64,000 nt of DNA, taken from the NCBI RefSeq assembly GCF_032854445.1, contig NC_088295.1, forward strand, positions 8,186,501 to 8,250,500, given 5' to 3'. This stretch comes from Liolophura sinensis (Eukaryota > Mollusca > Polyplacophora > Chitonida > Chitonidae). This document shows, piece after piece, positions 1-11,629 of the stretch. Made by a program: the position numbers and the translations under genes. Position 1 is the stretch's first letter. Each line of letters starts with the position of its first letter. The notes under the pieces are model-generated. The model was given only the letters and a program-made list of their open reading frames with translations, had not been told where the DNA came from and did not search any database.

Positions 1-369
1 GCCAGCGTTGTGGTGGGTTCGATCCAAGGTTTGACCAGAACTTGGTTTTTAACGGTTCTGCACGCTTTCCTCGACAAATCGGACCGACATCACTCTTTCT
101 GATGCCACCTACCTATCGCATTTTCCGCCATCTCGTTGTCCTTGATGTACTGTGTTACCTGTATGTGTGACCATTTACCAACTATCACCCTGACGTCAAT
201 GCTATGGTTTTACGTTCCTTTCATATTGATTTATCAGACGATTGCTTACTGTGGTGGTGTACTGTTTTTCTAAAAAATGGCATTGAAGGAGGATTTGCAT
301 TGTACACAAAATACAAAGGAAATTCTTTAAGAGATTTATTGTGGAAAACGCGTTGGTTTTCTGTTTCAG
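1..369. other. intron or 5' flank of gene A, nothing coding recognised
   Basis: This stretch lies upstream of the first recognised exon of gene A. I see no convincing acceptor/donor pair with an open phase-compatible frame. Bases 1-20 faintly resemble the middle of the common SINE of this window (gccagc..tggtgggtt). It ends in a normal pyrimidine-rich acceptor (tttctgtttcag) at 358-369, so it is most simply the 3' end of an intron whose upstream exons lie outside the window. Confidence 0.5.
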
Positions 370-3300
370 GTGAAAGGGATTTATCAGAGGTTTAAGGCGA
401 AGTACAGCCTTGACAGCGTGCTTTCATTGTCCACCGCTGACATCAGTGTGGACACCATGAAGATGGTGGCCCGATTTCTACAGGATGCAGAGTAAGTATA
501 CTTGTAACGTTCCACTGACTCAGGTTTAACGCCGTACTCAAGAATATTTCACTTATACGACGGCGGCCAGCATTATGGTGGGAGGAAACCGGGCAGAGCC
601 CGGGGGAAACCCACGACCATCCGCAGGATATGTTCCATCGATGACTGTATTATGTGAAATGACGACATAAGCAAATAGTATTAATTTAAAAGATTTGTTA
701 ACGCTGTGCTCAAGAAAATTTTAGTAAAACGGCAATTTGGTGTATGATTAGATCTACAACCACAGATATCGCACAGTGCCACAGTACCAGCAAAAGCTGA
801 ATCGAGAGATAGACTCGAATCACAGACAATACCCTCAAAAATCATACCACACCATTCACCCAATGTACTTCTGTCTTTGTCTCGCTACCTTGTTCACCAA
901 TAGCCAGTGTGTACAAGCGTGTCCATAGCGTTTGAAGACTGAGTATACAACATTCTTTACCACGGCTAGACCTATATCTGATCATCCAGGAAGTCACTTC
1001 CTTGGCATAATAATCATGATGACATTTTGTCCCCTTCTGTAAATGAAATTGTGTTTTTCTGTTTCAGTGTGGAGAAAGACCTGAAAAAGTTTTCAACGAC
1101 GCTGATATATACTCTTGTGAAAGAAATGGGAAAATCAAGCCTATCTAAAGTCAGCTCTGATCAGCTGGCCAAACTTTTTGAGCTCGCCCTGACTGCTGTG
1201 GTAAGGGATTACATATGTGTAATACTGTAACAAAAGAGGAACTGACTGTGGTCTAGTGGTCAGAGGTCCTTGGCATCGTTGCGACACACCATCTATGGGT
1301 TCAAAACCAGCGCTGGACAAGGAATTTGTAAATTTCCCCGATCTCTCGCCTTTTGTCGTCTTGTTGACAACAAGTGATCGGTGGCACCCGTGTGGCCGTT
1401 TGCACAGTGTAAAGTTCGTTAGTAACACATGTACCTAGCCATTATAGAGTGCATATGCGGGAAAGTTCCCCAGTAAATTGCCAAAAGTTTCGTGGTTCAC
1501 CCCAGTTTTCTCCATGCATAAAACTGATGGCCATTTGATTTAAAGTGAATAATTCATGAATTCTTGAAGAAGAAAATATATAAGAAAATGAAAAAAAGAA
1601 AAGAAAAAGTGTAGATAATAATTGGTTTGATGAACTTCCACTTCTGCCCTATTAAAGTTGAGACATCGAGCCATACGTCCAGATAAATCTAACATTTATA
1701 ACATATACGCGGACAGAATGGATAGAATGGTTATTTTCGTGTTCATTGTAATGTTTTCAGAACCGAGGCGGTAATTCACCGGTGAACAGGTTACAAGCAG
1801 CACAGCTCGATTTCACCGACTTCCAAGACATGGGCAATGTGATTTGCGGTATGACGTCATCATACGTGGACCGCATTCAGGCTGGCGTTATCAAGCGACT
1901 GTTGAGTAGACTGGGTCAGTGTGGGTCACTCTCGAAACAAACCATGAACAAACTTATGACGAGTGCATTATCGGAGGATGGGTGAGTCTCAAACGTTTAC
2001 AAATTCATTTTAGGTTTCCAATAGAGCAGTTTGGAGTTCGAACTCTGTTACTGCGGAAAGTTAAGCAAGTCCTGCTGTACCATGTATATCCTGTCGAAAA
2101 TATTAGGCAGCTGTTTTTGGTCCAGTTACATTTAGGCTTCTCCAAGGTGGGGGTCTGAAAATCTTACACAATATGTTGTTTGGACAAACGATGGACAAAA
2201 ATAAGAAGTTAACGTTTGTAAACTTAAAATGTTCCTGACCGTCACTTTACGCCGTTTTAATGTTGGTTTGTTTTACAGGTCGCTATTTTCCTACAGAGAG
2301 ACAATTCTAGCAGCCGGTGGTCTAATAACAGAGTTATCTGATGCTCAGTGGACGCTTGTTAATGAAGTAAGACAAAACTACCTCCTCTCAATATGGCACC
2401 TGTTCCGCCTGTTACCGTCTGTTCCAAAATAGGATTACACTGAGTGGCGTACAAAGTGTCGCGTTTTAAGTTATGTTTACACTTTATGCAGGTTATGTAC
2501 TATTACATAGCAGCTAGCTTTCCTTTGTAAACTTTGATGAATATAAATACGGGGAGACATGTAGACATGTAAGTCTCTTTACATGGTCAGTCATGATTAT
2601 GAAAGTTAGTTAGTCTGTTGATTATTTGGGTTCTTGGGTCTTGTTCTAAACCACGTTTTGTGTTAACAGGACGAGTTTGCAGCTGTTATATCGGACTTGA
2701 CCTCTGTCATTGACCTGAGATCACAACTGATGACGTCACGCGTGAACAACGGATTTTGGCGGGAACGGTCTGATTCGGATCGTGCTCAACTGGCAGCTGA
2801 CTTGCAGCGATTCGGAGCGAATGCCTTAGCTGCTTTGGGTCGGTCAGCCAGCAGACGGCGGAAGAGGTCGTCGTGTGAGTGAAACATTAGTTTCAATTTA
2901 TAAGGGTAGATGTTAGATCCTATTTTGCGTGTTCTAACATCATCATGTAGGATTTATGACAAACACATAGACATTCAGATATGCTTTAATAATAGGATTT
3001 ATTTACCCTCATTTGACAATTCTTTGACCAACTTGGTGTCTTTACCTTAGGCAGTTTGATCAAGGATCGGACAAGCACTGCCAGCCTGTGTTTTAACTAC
3101 ATGTATTTGAGCCATAGAGAACCCTACGCGGCTCACATGTCTTCTGACATTATCTCGTATGTCTTCTGGCACTATCCCCCTATGTCTTCTGGCACTAGCC
3201 CTCATGCGTCCTGACATTTTCCTCAGTGTCTTAGACAGCATACCTGCTGTCTTCTGACATTATCCCCTATGTCTTCTGACATTATCCCCTATGTCTTCTG

Positions 3301-6300
3301 GCACTATCTCTCATGCTTCATGCCATTTTCCACAATGTCTTATAACACCTATCCCCTTTGGGTTCTGATATTATCCCACATGTCTTCTGGCACTATCCCT
3401 CATGTCTCCTGACATCTTCTCCAGTGTCTTCTGACGCTATCTCCATGTCTTCTGACACTATCCCCCATGGCACTATACCCCATGTTCTGTACGGCATGTG
3501 TTTCAGGTGTCACCTGTGCTGATATTACCCTCCATGTTCTATACTTCGCTATTTTTCTCTTCTAGCGGGTGTCACCTGTGCTGATATCAAGTCCCTTGGG
3601 TCGGCTGCCTCTTCCCTCACCACCTCCCAGATAGCTGGGTTGTCTTCTTCAGACTGGACCGACTGTCGCGAAACCCTGGGTGCCATGGCTTCCTGGACAA
3701 CAGATCAGCTGACCGCCTTAGCTTCGAAGGCCAAATCAGAAGTAAGGCAACTTAATATGCCAAATGGTTTAGGGACTTGATGAGAAGATATTCATAAACT
3801 ACGTAAGTTCTTCAGATAACTATTAAGCGTTCAAAGCTTTCATTCGTTAATTCTAACGAGTATTATCCCGAAAACTACAAATGGGCAAAAGTCTCCTCAT
3901 CAGCAACATCAACAACAGCAACAGAAAGTGATCACCTCAGATGAGAAAATAAATTAGACAATATTGGACGAGGACTTTACTCATAATTATCAATTATTGT
4001 GTTTCAGAGTGGCAGCCCCAGCAGCTGGAGTAAATCCATCATTGAGCAATCTGGATCCATAGTGGCTGGCTTATCTGCCAGTGAGATAGGCACGCTGGAC
4101 CTCACTAACATTGATGCCGTTTCAGCCATAGGACAGTTCGATCTGTTCACCAACCAACAGGTAAATCCACATCAATAGGCAACATTCATCAAAGATTTTA
4201 CGCACAAGAAATCTTTAAATAACAAAGAGATGTAAGAAGCTTCAAATGAACCAAAACTTTAATCGTGTAGACTGTTTTGGTGTCCAGCATCTGCCCATTC
4301 ACATCATTGTCATCAGAAGCATAACTTTTTGAGATGCCATTGCTGATCTGTATGGTAGAGTAATGATGTCCTACAGTTTCTAATTAACTGTCTCACAACA
4401 GAATCAGTAGCAGCTGGGATTAACAGGACAATGCGACATCCTGAAGAAGTTATCGAAAATTTGACCAAACCGTTTTTTGTAATTCAGTAAGCCAATATTT
4501 GGGATAAGTTTAAAAAGTTGGCGTAGTTTGGGACATAACAAAATTGTTTCGTTAAATGGTGCGCGTAGAGATTCATATATTTTCCCTGACTTCTTGATTT
4601 CCAGTTGTCCGCAGGGTTCACACGCTGGCTGTCACAAGTACATGGGGGTAACGCTGCTAGTGTCACCGCTATCCAGCTTGCGTCAATCGGGCACTGGGCA
4701 TGCGGAGCGTCAGATGCTCAAATCGGAAGCTTTTCAGCTAACGTAGTCAGGTACACCACTTTAAAGTCAGCTACCGGATAGAGGCGACAAAGAGAAAGAA
4801 AAAAAATGCTAAAGAATTCAGTTTTCAAACATGCTCAACACTAAACTTGAAATATTACGTACCCATTTCTAGCTGTCGAACTTTTTCTCCTTGCAAACTT
4901 GCTGTTCTCAGAGGGGTTTTGTTCCCCTAACCTCCTGTGAAATGACGCTATGATATTTGATGGCATGATGGTATGTTTTATTTGCAGCCAAACTCTTAGT
5001 AATGTGGGTACTCTTAGCTCCTGTAAACTGATGAAGTGATATTTGATGGTATGTTTATTTTCAGCCAATCTGCCAGTAATGTTGGTACCTTGACCTCCTG
5101 TGAACTGATGCAGTGGACGGCCTATGGTAGCAAGGTGGTGGAGTATTACGGGGAACCAGTTGATAGCTGGAGTGTTTCAACTGTCAGCGACATAAAGGCT
5201 GTTATAGGTATGACAACGTTCTTAACATGCGTAGATAAAAATCACAGTCAAACGATGTCCAGATCGCAATCAAGGCCGTCAGCCGTCATATTTGTACAGA
5301 AATGTTTCATGTTTTATCACCACAATCCACAGGGATATCGTGTAATAGTATCACGAAGAGTACAACTAACATACAAATGTAGAATTACATATTGTTTTGT
5401 GTAATTAGAATGCTACTTGTGTTTATAATCTTGTGCTGTTGTGTTGAAAATCCTCGTTGATAATGTGTTACCTGTGTTGATAATCTTAACTGGCACTATG
5501 TTGTTGTGTTGAAAATCCTCCTTGACAATGTGTTGTTTGTGTTGATAATCTCCACTGCCACTGTGCTGTTGTGTTGAAGATCTTCATTGGCCATGTGTTA
5601 CTTGTGTTGATAATCTTCACTGGCACTGTGGTATTGAAAATCTTCAGTGGCAATGGGTTACTTGTGTTGAAAAGCGATGTTGTGTTGCTGTATTTGTCCT
5701 GCCTGTCTTGTTACTATATGCCGTTATATTTCCAGGTGGTCTGAGTAAGGCTCAGGTCTCTGTCCTCACCACAGACCAGATCGCTGTCATCTCCACAACA
5801 ACAATACCGGTCATCCCGCCCATAAACTTTGCTGTAAGTTAGATCACCTTTACATTTACTGTGCGTTACTTTGTCTGGAAGAACAAAGCTTACTTCCAAG
5901 GGTGCCCATACCGGTTTCTGGCGGGTATTTCGGATATTTGGATTCTAGTTATGTTTTCTCTTCCTTTAACATGTCTTGAACTGTTCCCTTCTAGATTTGT
6001 TTTCTGTTGAAACATTTTGCCTAGTCTTCAAGTTTCTACCGTTCCTAACAGGAGCTTATGAAAAATAATAGAAATAACACAAATGTTTAAACACGATGTT
6101 CTGTTTGCAGAGCTTCACTGTATCGCAGTTGTCATCATTTAGCATTGCCCAAGCCAATGCAGTGACTAGCAACCAGCTGTTGTCTCTGAATGATGACCAG
6201 GTGGCCGCCCTGCAGAGTGTAGCTAGTACCATAGCCACGGCCACAAACCAGGAGGACGATGACAATGGTAAGCTATGCTATAATTATATCTTTGCTTTAA

Positions 6301-7844
6301 TCATTCTGAGCGCACTCAACAGCCTGTTGATCACGATGTAGTTTTGTTGTAAGCAACCTTGGTACGACTTCATTCTTAACATAATGGTGCTGACTTCCTA
6401 TCCGGCCGTAAGTGGGAAGGTCTGCCAGCAACCTGCGGATGGTCGTGGGTTTCCCCCGGGCTGTGCCCGATTTCCACCCACCATAATGCTGGCCGCCGTC
6501 GTATAAGTGAAATATTCTTGAGTACGGCGTAAAACACCAATCAAATAATAATAAATAAATCTTAACATAATGGCAATGTATTAGTTATGTTGGTCTTATG
6601 CTGTGTCACATCACAGTGAAAATATGCTTTGTCAATACTGACGACCTGATGACACGCTGATGACGTGATGATATGCTGTAAGCACCCTGACGGCGTGATC
6701 ACACGTTACAATTACACTGACCACACTGGCCGACGTTGATGACATGCTATAATCACACTAACGACGTGATGACATGCTACAATGACACCTGACTCTACTG
6801 ACAACGTGATGGTGACAATGACCACACTGATGACGTGATGATATGCTATAACCACCCTGACGACGTGATGACATGCTGTAGTCACACTGACGACGTTGAT
6901 GACATGCTACAATGACCCTGACCACACTGGGGACGTGATGACATAGTACAATGACACTGACCACACTGGCGACGTGATGACATGCTACAATGACACTGAC
7001 TAGACTGACGACGTGATGCTAAGCTTTAATGATGTTGACGACGTGATGACACGCAGTAACACCATAGATAATATGATGGCGTGCTATAACCACACTGACG
7101 ATATGATGACATGTTACAACCCACATTGATGACGTAATGACACGCGATAGCCACACAGATGGACGTGATGACATGCTACAATGACACTGACACGTGGTGA
7201 CATGCTACAACCACATTGATGACATGCTACTGTACAATGACACCTACGAAGTGACACGCGATTAGCGTGATGGCATGCCATAACCACACTGACGACATGA
7301 TGACATGCAACAATGTCACTGATGACGTGATGACATGCTACAACCACACTCACGGCGTGATGACAAGCCCATAACCACATTGACAACGTTATGACACGCG
7401 ATAGCTATGCTGGCGACGTGAGGACATGCTATTATCACACTGACGAGGTGAGGACATGCTGTAATCACACTGACGATCTGCCACCAACCACACGGCATGC
7501 GATGACACGCGATAACCACAATGGCACCTGATGACAACCACATTGATATAATCACACTGACGGCTTCCTTTAATCACACTGAGGACATGCAACAATCACA
7601 TGACATGCTATAAATACGGTGACGAGGTTAGATTATGTTTGCAGCTTCACTGTGTACGCAGGTTTTGTTACCGGGCCAGCTTGACTTGCCTATCAGGTTT
7701 GTCTGATGGTGGATATACCTTTGTGTTGTAGGTGTCGGTGCCATAGCCGCTGGTCTGGTGACTGTGTTGATGGGATTTTGTTACCACCGCCCTCCTCGTG
7801 CTGTAACATCTGCGCCATTAGACAAAGATACGCCAACTTTTTAA
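370..7844 (+). CDS. Gene A: stereocilin/mesothelin/otoancorin-like membrane protein, 3' part, 12 exons
   Basis: Exons: 370-491, 1068-1200, 1761-1981, 2279-2366, 2670-2874, 3566-3741, 4008-4160, 4605-4750, 5065-5207, 5736-5833, 6111-6267, 7732-7844. Joined they give 585 codons including TAA with no interruption; the 5' end is outside the window. The product is built of short leucine-rich helical segments with motifs such as GLSKAQVSVLTTDQIAVIS and LNDDQVAALQ, the style of the mesothelin superfamily, whose members are extracellular or attached to the cell surface. A basic RRRKR site (2853-2867) suggests proprotein-convertase cleavage. The last exon encodes a hydrophobic stretch (GAIAAGLVTVLMGFCY) followed by about 20 polar residues, so a single-pass membrane anchor is more likely than a GPI signal. 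The exon phases match the last 12 exons of gene B downstream. Family assignment rests on motif style, not on a database search. Confidence 0.72.
523..632 (-). mobile_element. SINE fragment (common family of this window)
   Basis: Reverse-strand copy of the 3' and central part of the SINE seen whole at 62,468-62,717: it shares 'acgccgtactcaagaatat', 'cggcggccagcattatggt' and the gggaaacccacgaccatccgcagg block. It lacks the tRNA head. It lies in an intron of gene A. Confidence 0.8.
1240..1612 (+). mobile_element. tRNA-headed SINE, second head type, with A-rich tail
   Basis: The head has a good polymerase III A box (tggtctagtgg) and B box (ggttcaaaacc). The 3' part (catgcataaaactgatggcc and aagtgaataattcatgaatt) is a diverged relative of the tail of the common SINE of this window, and an A-rich run ends it near 1612. 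It is thus a different tRNA head on a related body. It lies in an intron of gene A. ORFs through it are incidental. Confidence 0.65.
2853..2867 (+). other. putative furin-type cleavage site in gene A
   Basis: Codons 2853-2867 read RRRKR followed by SS. The site lies at the end of the exon just before the cysteine-containing exon starting GVTCADIKSL. Mesothelin precursor is known to be cut by furin between its N-terminal factor and the GPI-anchored part; a similar role here is inference. Equivalent sites occur at the same place in both modules of gene B. Confidence 0.6.
3110..3480 (+). repeat. intronic minisatellite, about 22-bp units
   Basis: Imperfect copies of 'tgtcttctgacattatcccc' with variants (ggcactatcc, gacattttcc) run for about 16 units inside the gene A intron between exons ending 2874 and starting 3566. 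Not coding in the gene's frame. Confidence 0.8.
4929..5116 (+). repeat. 86-bp tandem duplication across an intron/exon border, with pseudo-exon
   Basis: The 86-bp stretch holding the acceptor and first ~50 nt of the exon at 5065 is present a second time directly upstream (acceptor at 4981-4987, tttgcag). The upstream copy would read QTLSNVGTLSSCKLMK then TGA, against QSASNVGTLTSCELMQ in the real exon. Part of a third, older copy is visible at 4929-4950. The upstream exon copy is dead because of the stop. Confidence 0.85.
5405..5680 (+). repeat. intronic tandem repeat, about 66-bp units, four copies
   Basis: Four imperfect copies built around 'cttgtgttgataatcttcac', 'tggcactgtg' and 'ttgtgttgaaaatcctc' lie in the intron between exons ending 5207 and starting 5736. 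Confidence 0.75.
6385..6562 (+). mobile_element. SINE, 5'-truncated (common family)
   Basis: Forward copy starting in the 'ggtgctgacttcctatccgg' part and running through the tail 'taagtgaaatattcttgagt' to an AATAATAAATAAAT end. The tRNA head is missing. Intronic in gene A. Confidence 0.85.
6600..7620 (+). repeat. about 1-kb intronic minisatellite, TGACGTGATGACATGCT units
   Basis: Degenerate units of about 36-43 bp built around 'gacgtgatgacatgctacaa' and 'tgacactgaccacactg' fill the last intron of gene A between exons ending 6267 and starting 7732. Every unit carries TGACGT-like half-sites. The long antisense ORFs rich in Cys/His/Ser here come from the repeat and are not genes. Confidence 0.85.
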
Positions 7845-8514
7845 ACTTATCCCAAATATTTCCCCGTAATATTATGAACCGCGAGAAGTTAATGTTCAAA
7901 TGTAATTAATTTTATAAATAATATTGTAATTTTCTAAATTTGCACAGAAAACTATATTTATTAAATTTCAGAGAATATACATTTATAAGCAGATTCTGTA
8001 AATATGCTGTTCATTCTAGTTCAACAACACAGTAGTACAAGAACATTACAAGCTATGTGATATATGGGTAAACACAAATTATATACATCTGTTACCTATA
8101 ATTAAGATACTTTTATGTTTATATAAACATGTAATTGTACATACAGTAATTACAAATCGGTGATAACTATGTACTAAAATGTATTTATTCTTATTTTGTA
8201 ACTAACTATGTTTTTACAATATCTTCAATATACTATGTTTGTTGAACTTTCGTTACCTGAATTTATCAGAGTTTGTCTTGGGTTATTACAGTTATGTGCC
8301 AGTTTTAGGTTGTTGAATAATATATAAACATTTGTATAACTGGTTGACTATTTTACAAGAAATAACTGTTCAACTAACTGGAAAAACGATAACAGCGTGG
8401 CTTCTTATTGGATACTTGTCAGGGCACAAATGGCTTGTCTACTGAGATATCGTCAGGAGGGGCATGCCGATCATGTCCGTTCTTTGATCATCAGTAGAAG
8501 ATGAATATAATATA
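7845..8514. other. 3' UTR and downstream flank of gene A
   Basis: AT-rich DNA after the gene A stop codon. No further coding exon is seen. I find no perfect AATAAA close to the stop; several AATAAT/ATAAAT-like words (for example near 7914) could serve. The end of the transcript is not located. Confidence 0.5.
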
Positions 8515-9490
8515 GGTGTAAGAGTGATATAACCAAAAAAACCATGACTAGAAGGGTCATGTCGATATAGCCATACTGTGATATCAGCGAAAGATTATGT
8601 CGATGTAGCTGTACTTAGATATCACCAGAAGGATAATATCGATATAGTCGTAATGAGATATTGCCGGAGAGATCATGTCGATCTAACCCTTATGTGATAT
8701 CACCAAAAGGATAATATCGATGTATCCGTACTGTGATCATCCTTGGAAGGATCGTGTCGATGTATCCGTATTGTGATCATCACCAGAAGGATCGTGGCGA
8801 TATAGCCATTCTGTGATATGAGAAGGACTAAGTCAATATAGCCATACTGTGATATCAGCCGAAAGACTATGTCAATATAACTGCACTGTGATATCGCTGG
8901 AAGAATCATGGCGATACAGCCGATTTCACCAGGATATTGTGAATATTGTAAAATTACTGAATGGCCATATCTCAAAGCTTTTCATATCACCAGAAGGGTC
9001 ATGTCAATTTAGCCCATACTGTGATATCAGCGGAAGGATTATGTCGATATAGCTGTACTTAGATATCACCGGAAGGATTAGATCGTTCCAGTCGTACTGT
9101 GATATCATCAGAAGGATAATGTCTGTATAGTCGTAATGAGATGTCGCCAGAAAGATCAAGACGATATAACCCTTCTATGATATTACCAAAAGGATGTCGA
9201 TAGAGCTGTACATTGAAGGCTTATGTAGATCTATCTTTGATATCAGCGGAAGGATTATGTCGATATAGCTGTACATAGATATCACCAGAAGGATAATATC
9301 GGTACAGCCATACTGTGATATCATTGGAAGGGTAATATCTGTATTGTTGTACTGTTGTAGCGCCAGAAGAATAATGTCTCTATAGTCGTAATGGGATATC
9401 GCGAGAAAGATCATGTCGATATAACCCAGAAAGTTCATGGCGATATATCTGTACTGCGATATCACCTGAAGGGTCATGTCGATATAGCCT
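8515..9490. repeat. intergenic tandem array rich in GATATC, about 40-bp units
   Basis: Degenerate units such as 'gatatcaccagaaggataat' with 'gtcgatatagc' and 'gtactgtgatatc' recur for nearly 1 kb. A longer order is visible: the block at about 8,547-8,710 is repeated at about 8,985-9,190 and again in part from 9,240. The units are full of the palindrome GATATC. ORFs on both strands are by-products. Confidence 0.8.
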
Positions 9491-9724
9491 TTAACTCGAA
9501 TACATTGTGGTATACATTATCTGGAAAAGAAGCCTTCTTAATGTTATTGGATTTAAACTTTTTAAACAAGTACTCTTAAGGACTAATATCACAGAAGTTA
9601 AATATAATAGCTTCCCGGTATTTGTTTTGATTTTCATCGATTGAGACACGTGGTTAGCCATACTACTCGGCAATAGATTTATTTGTCACACCAGTGTCGT
9701 AAGGTCCCATATTGTCTGCAATAG

Positions 9725-9892
9725 TTGTGCATATTAAAACACACGTCGCATATACCTCACCTTTATCGGTTATGGCAGTGTCAGGCATATTGTATGCTCT
9801 ACCATCAATTAGCGGCTTAACAGTGTCCCAGACCTTGGCACTTGAAAGGTCATTATCACATGTGTCTTTAAGATAATTACAAATACGCCGTT
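9725..9892 (-). pseudogene. possible LINE-type retroelement fragment
   Basis: One reverse-strand frame is open for about 55 codons and contains words such as NYLKDTCDND, KVWDTVKPLI and AITDKGEV, which resemble the linker before the reverse transcriptase core of non-LTR retroelements. It is short, has no catalytic motif and is flanked by unrelated DNA. The assignment is weak and rests on memory of the family's style. Confidence 0.3.
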
Positions 9893-9894
9893 TG

Positions 9895-10335
9895 CGTATA
9901 AAGTTTCTCTGTTGTCAGAAGTTCCCCAACTTCATTTACGAAGGAAATTCTTTGTTGAATTTCTCCTTAATAACATCTATGTGGAATTTGGGGAAGTCAT
10001 AGTGTCAACAGTATATAGGTATTCTGATGAGTACAAATTGTGTCTCCCTTGGATGACCTATACTTGTTCTCGTAAGACCATGACATTATGCCGAAACTAT
10101 TGAAGAGTGATCTTTACCAGACGGTATACTGATGATCTGCTACCTTTAAGCAATCCATGTATAGCAAAGACTGTGAAAGATATCCATCCACCGTCACTGG
10201 GTTTAAAGGAAACCACAGACATTCCAGAAGATACATCCTATCTGGACCTGTATTTGCACAAAGATCAAAATGATTTCCTCTCTCGCAGACTTTACCACAA
10301 GAGGTAAGGTTGCGCTTTGATTGCAACTGTTCATT
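9895..10335 (+). pseudogene. decayed reverse transcriptase fragment, probably Penelope-like
   Basis: Broken frames encode FLLNNIYVEFG (near 9,955), then in a shifted frame a degenerate GILMSTNC-like block, then RRYTDDLLPLSNP with the YxDD catalytic box (10,123-10,160) and TSYLDLYLHKDQ with LYHKR. This order matches the palm region of Penelope-like or related retroelement reverse transcriptases. Several stops and shifts show it is inactive. It lies between genes A and B. Confidence 0.55.
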
Positions 10336-10589
10336 CATCCAAATCGGCGATCTAATTCAACACGATGAATGTAGAGCCCCTATACCCGGGTTAAGCGGAA
10401 TTAGACACAATCGAGAAGCAGAGTGCCTGAGATTCTACACACGAAAGGTGGGTTCAGGCACGACCTGAGACGGGGAACGTCCTCAAGTTCTCCTTGGGCG
10501 CCAGGTAAGATGGATTTAAGCAGATGGCTTTTATGCAGCTTTAGGCTCGTTGAACTCCACTAGCCTTCCGTCAAAATGGTGTGCAAGTC

Positions 10590-10745
10590 AGCGCGCCACA
10601 CGTGGGTGTCCACCACTAGCTTTGGAAAGGTCGATGGTCTACACTGGACTCACCCATTTCTTTCACGCATAAAACTGACTACCATCAAAGAAGTGGAAAC
10701 TTCCTTAGTATGGTGTTAATGCACCAAATAATAATGAAATAAATA
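10590..10745 (+). mobile_element. SINE-type 3' tail fragment
   Basis: The segment with 'cacgcataaaactgactacc', 'cttagtatggtgttaatgca' and an AATAATAATGAAATAAATAA end resembles the tail of the SINE at 1,240-1,612. Sequence upstream to about 10,340 could belong to the same insertion but I could not define a head. Confidence 0.4.
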
Positions 10746-11159
10746 ATCTAGTAGGCACTCCGAAAGGGCAAACCTCCATGAGAGCTAGACCTAAAAACTT
10801 CCCATTTCAGACAAAATGGACAATACTCTCTTGCATTCGTACCGTATATTGCAAGGTGAAGAACAAAATTTTGTTGGTTGGTGGTACTTGTGCCAGGTAC
10901 AAGCTGTGCACAAAAGTTAACATAAGATCAACTGAACGTTCGAACGTTCATTGCCATCAAGACCCCCGACGACAGTGGAGCTATAGGCAAACTCAAACAT
11001 TTTCTGTCAGCAATTAAATAGGTTACTAGGAATGAAACAAATCATGGTTAACTGGCCCAAAAAGCCCTACATATATTTCAAACATCAAGTTTTCATTACT
11101 CAGTCAAAAATATAATAAACAATCTAATAAATAAACGTAGTCCCAGACCATTTGCTAAC

Positions 11160-11245
11160 TATTGCCCTGTCACAAGAAGACACAGTATTTACACACATCG
11201 AATGGATGGTGGTCGTCATATGACTGTAAAATAGTTAAGAACATA
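11160..11245 (+). mobile_element. fragment of the tRNA-Lys-type SINE
   Basis: It shares 'gtcgtcatatgactg' and the surrounding order of words (caag.aggcaca, acac..atcg) with the 3' half of the SINE at 57,887-58,253. No head and no target duplication are seen. Confidence 0.5.
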
Positions 11246-11324
11246 GATACATGAACTAACAAATCGTGTGTCAGGGCGCCTGAAACACAAGCATCTGTAT
11301 CAGGCGATCCATGACGTCCAATAG

Positions 11325-11625
11325 CTACTACTGGGCCACTGTACAGGCCTAGGTACAATTAGTTAGGCCGCTGTACAGACCTAGGTACAATCAGTTAGGC
11401 CGCTGTATATGTCTAGGTACAATCAGTTAGGCCGCTGTACAGGCCTAGGTACAATCAGTTAGGCTGCTGTACATGCCTAGGTACAATCAGGTAGGCCGCT
11501 GTATATGTCTAGGTACAATCAGTTAGGCTGCTGTACATGCTTAGGTACAACCTGTGAGGCCGCTGTACAGGCCTAGGTACAATCAGTTAGGCCTCTGTAC
11601 AGGCCTAGGTACAATCAGTTACAGA
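11325..11625. repeat. 32-bp minisatellite, about nine units, palindrome-rich
   Basis: Nine units of 32 bp follow 'ttaggccgctgtacaggcct' plus 'aggtacaatcag'. The words AGGCCT, CCTAGG and TGTACA make each unit nearly self-complementary in part. It lies about 1.2 kb upstream of the first exon of gene B. Confidence 0.9.
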
Positions 11626-11629
11626 ACTT

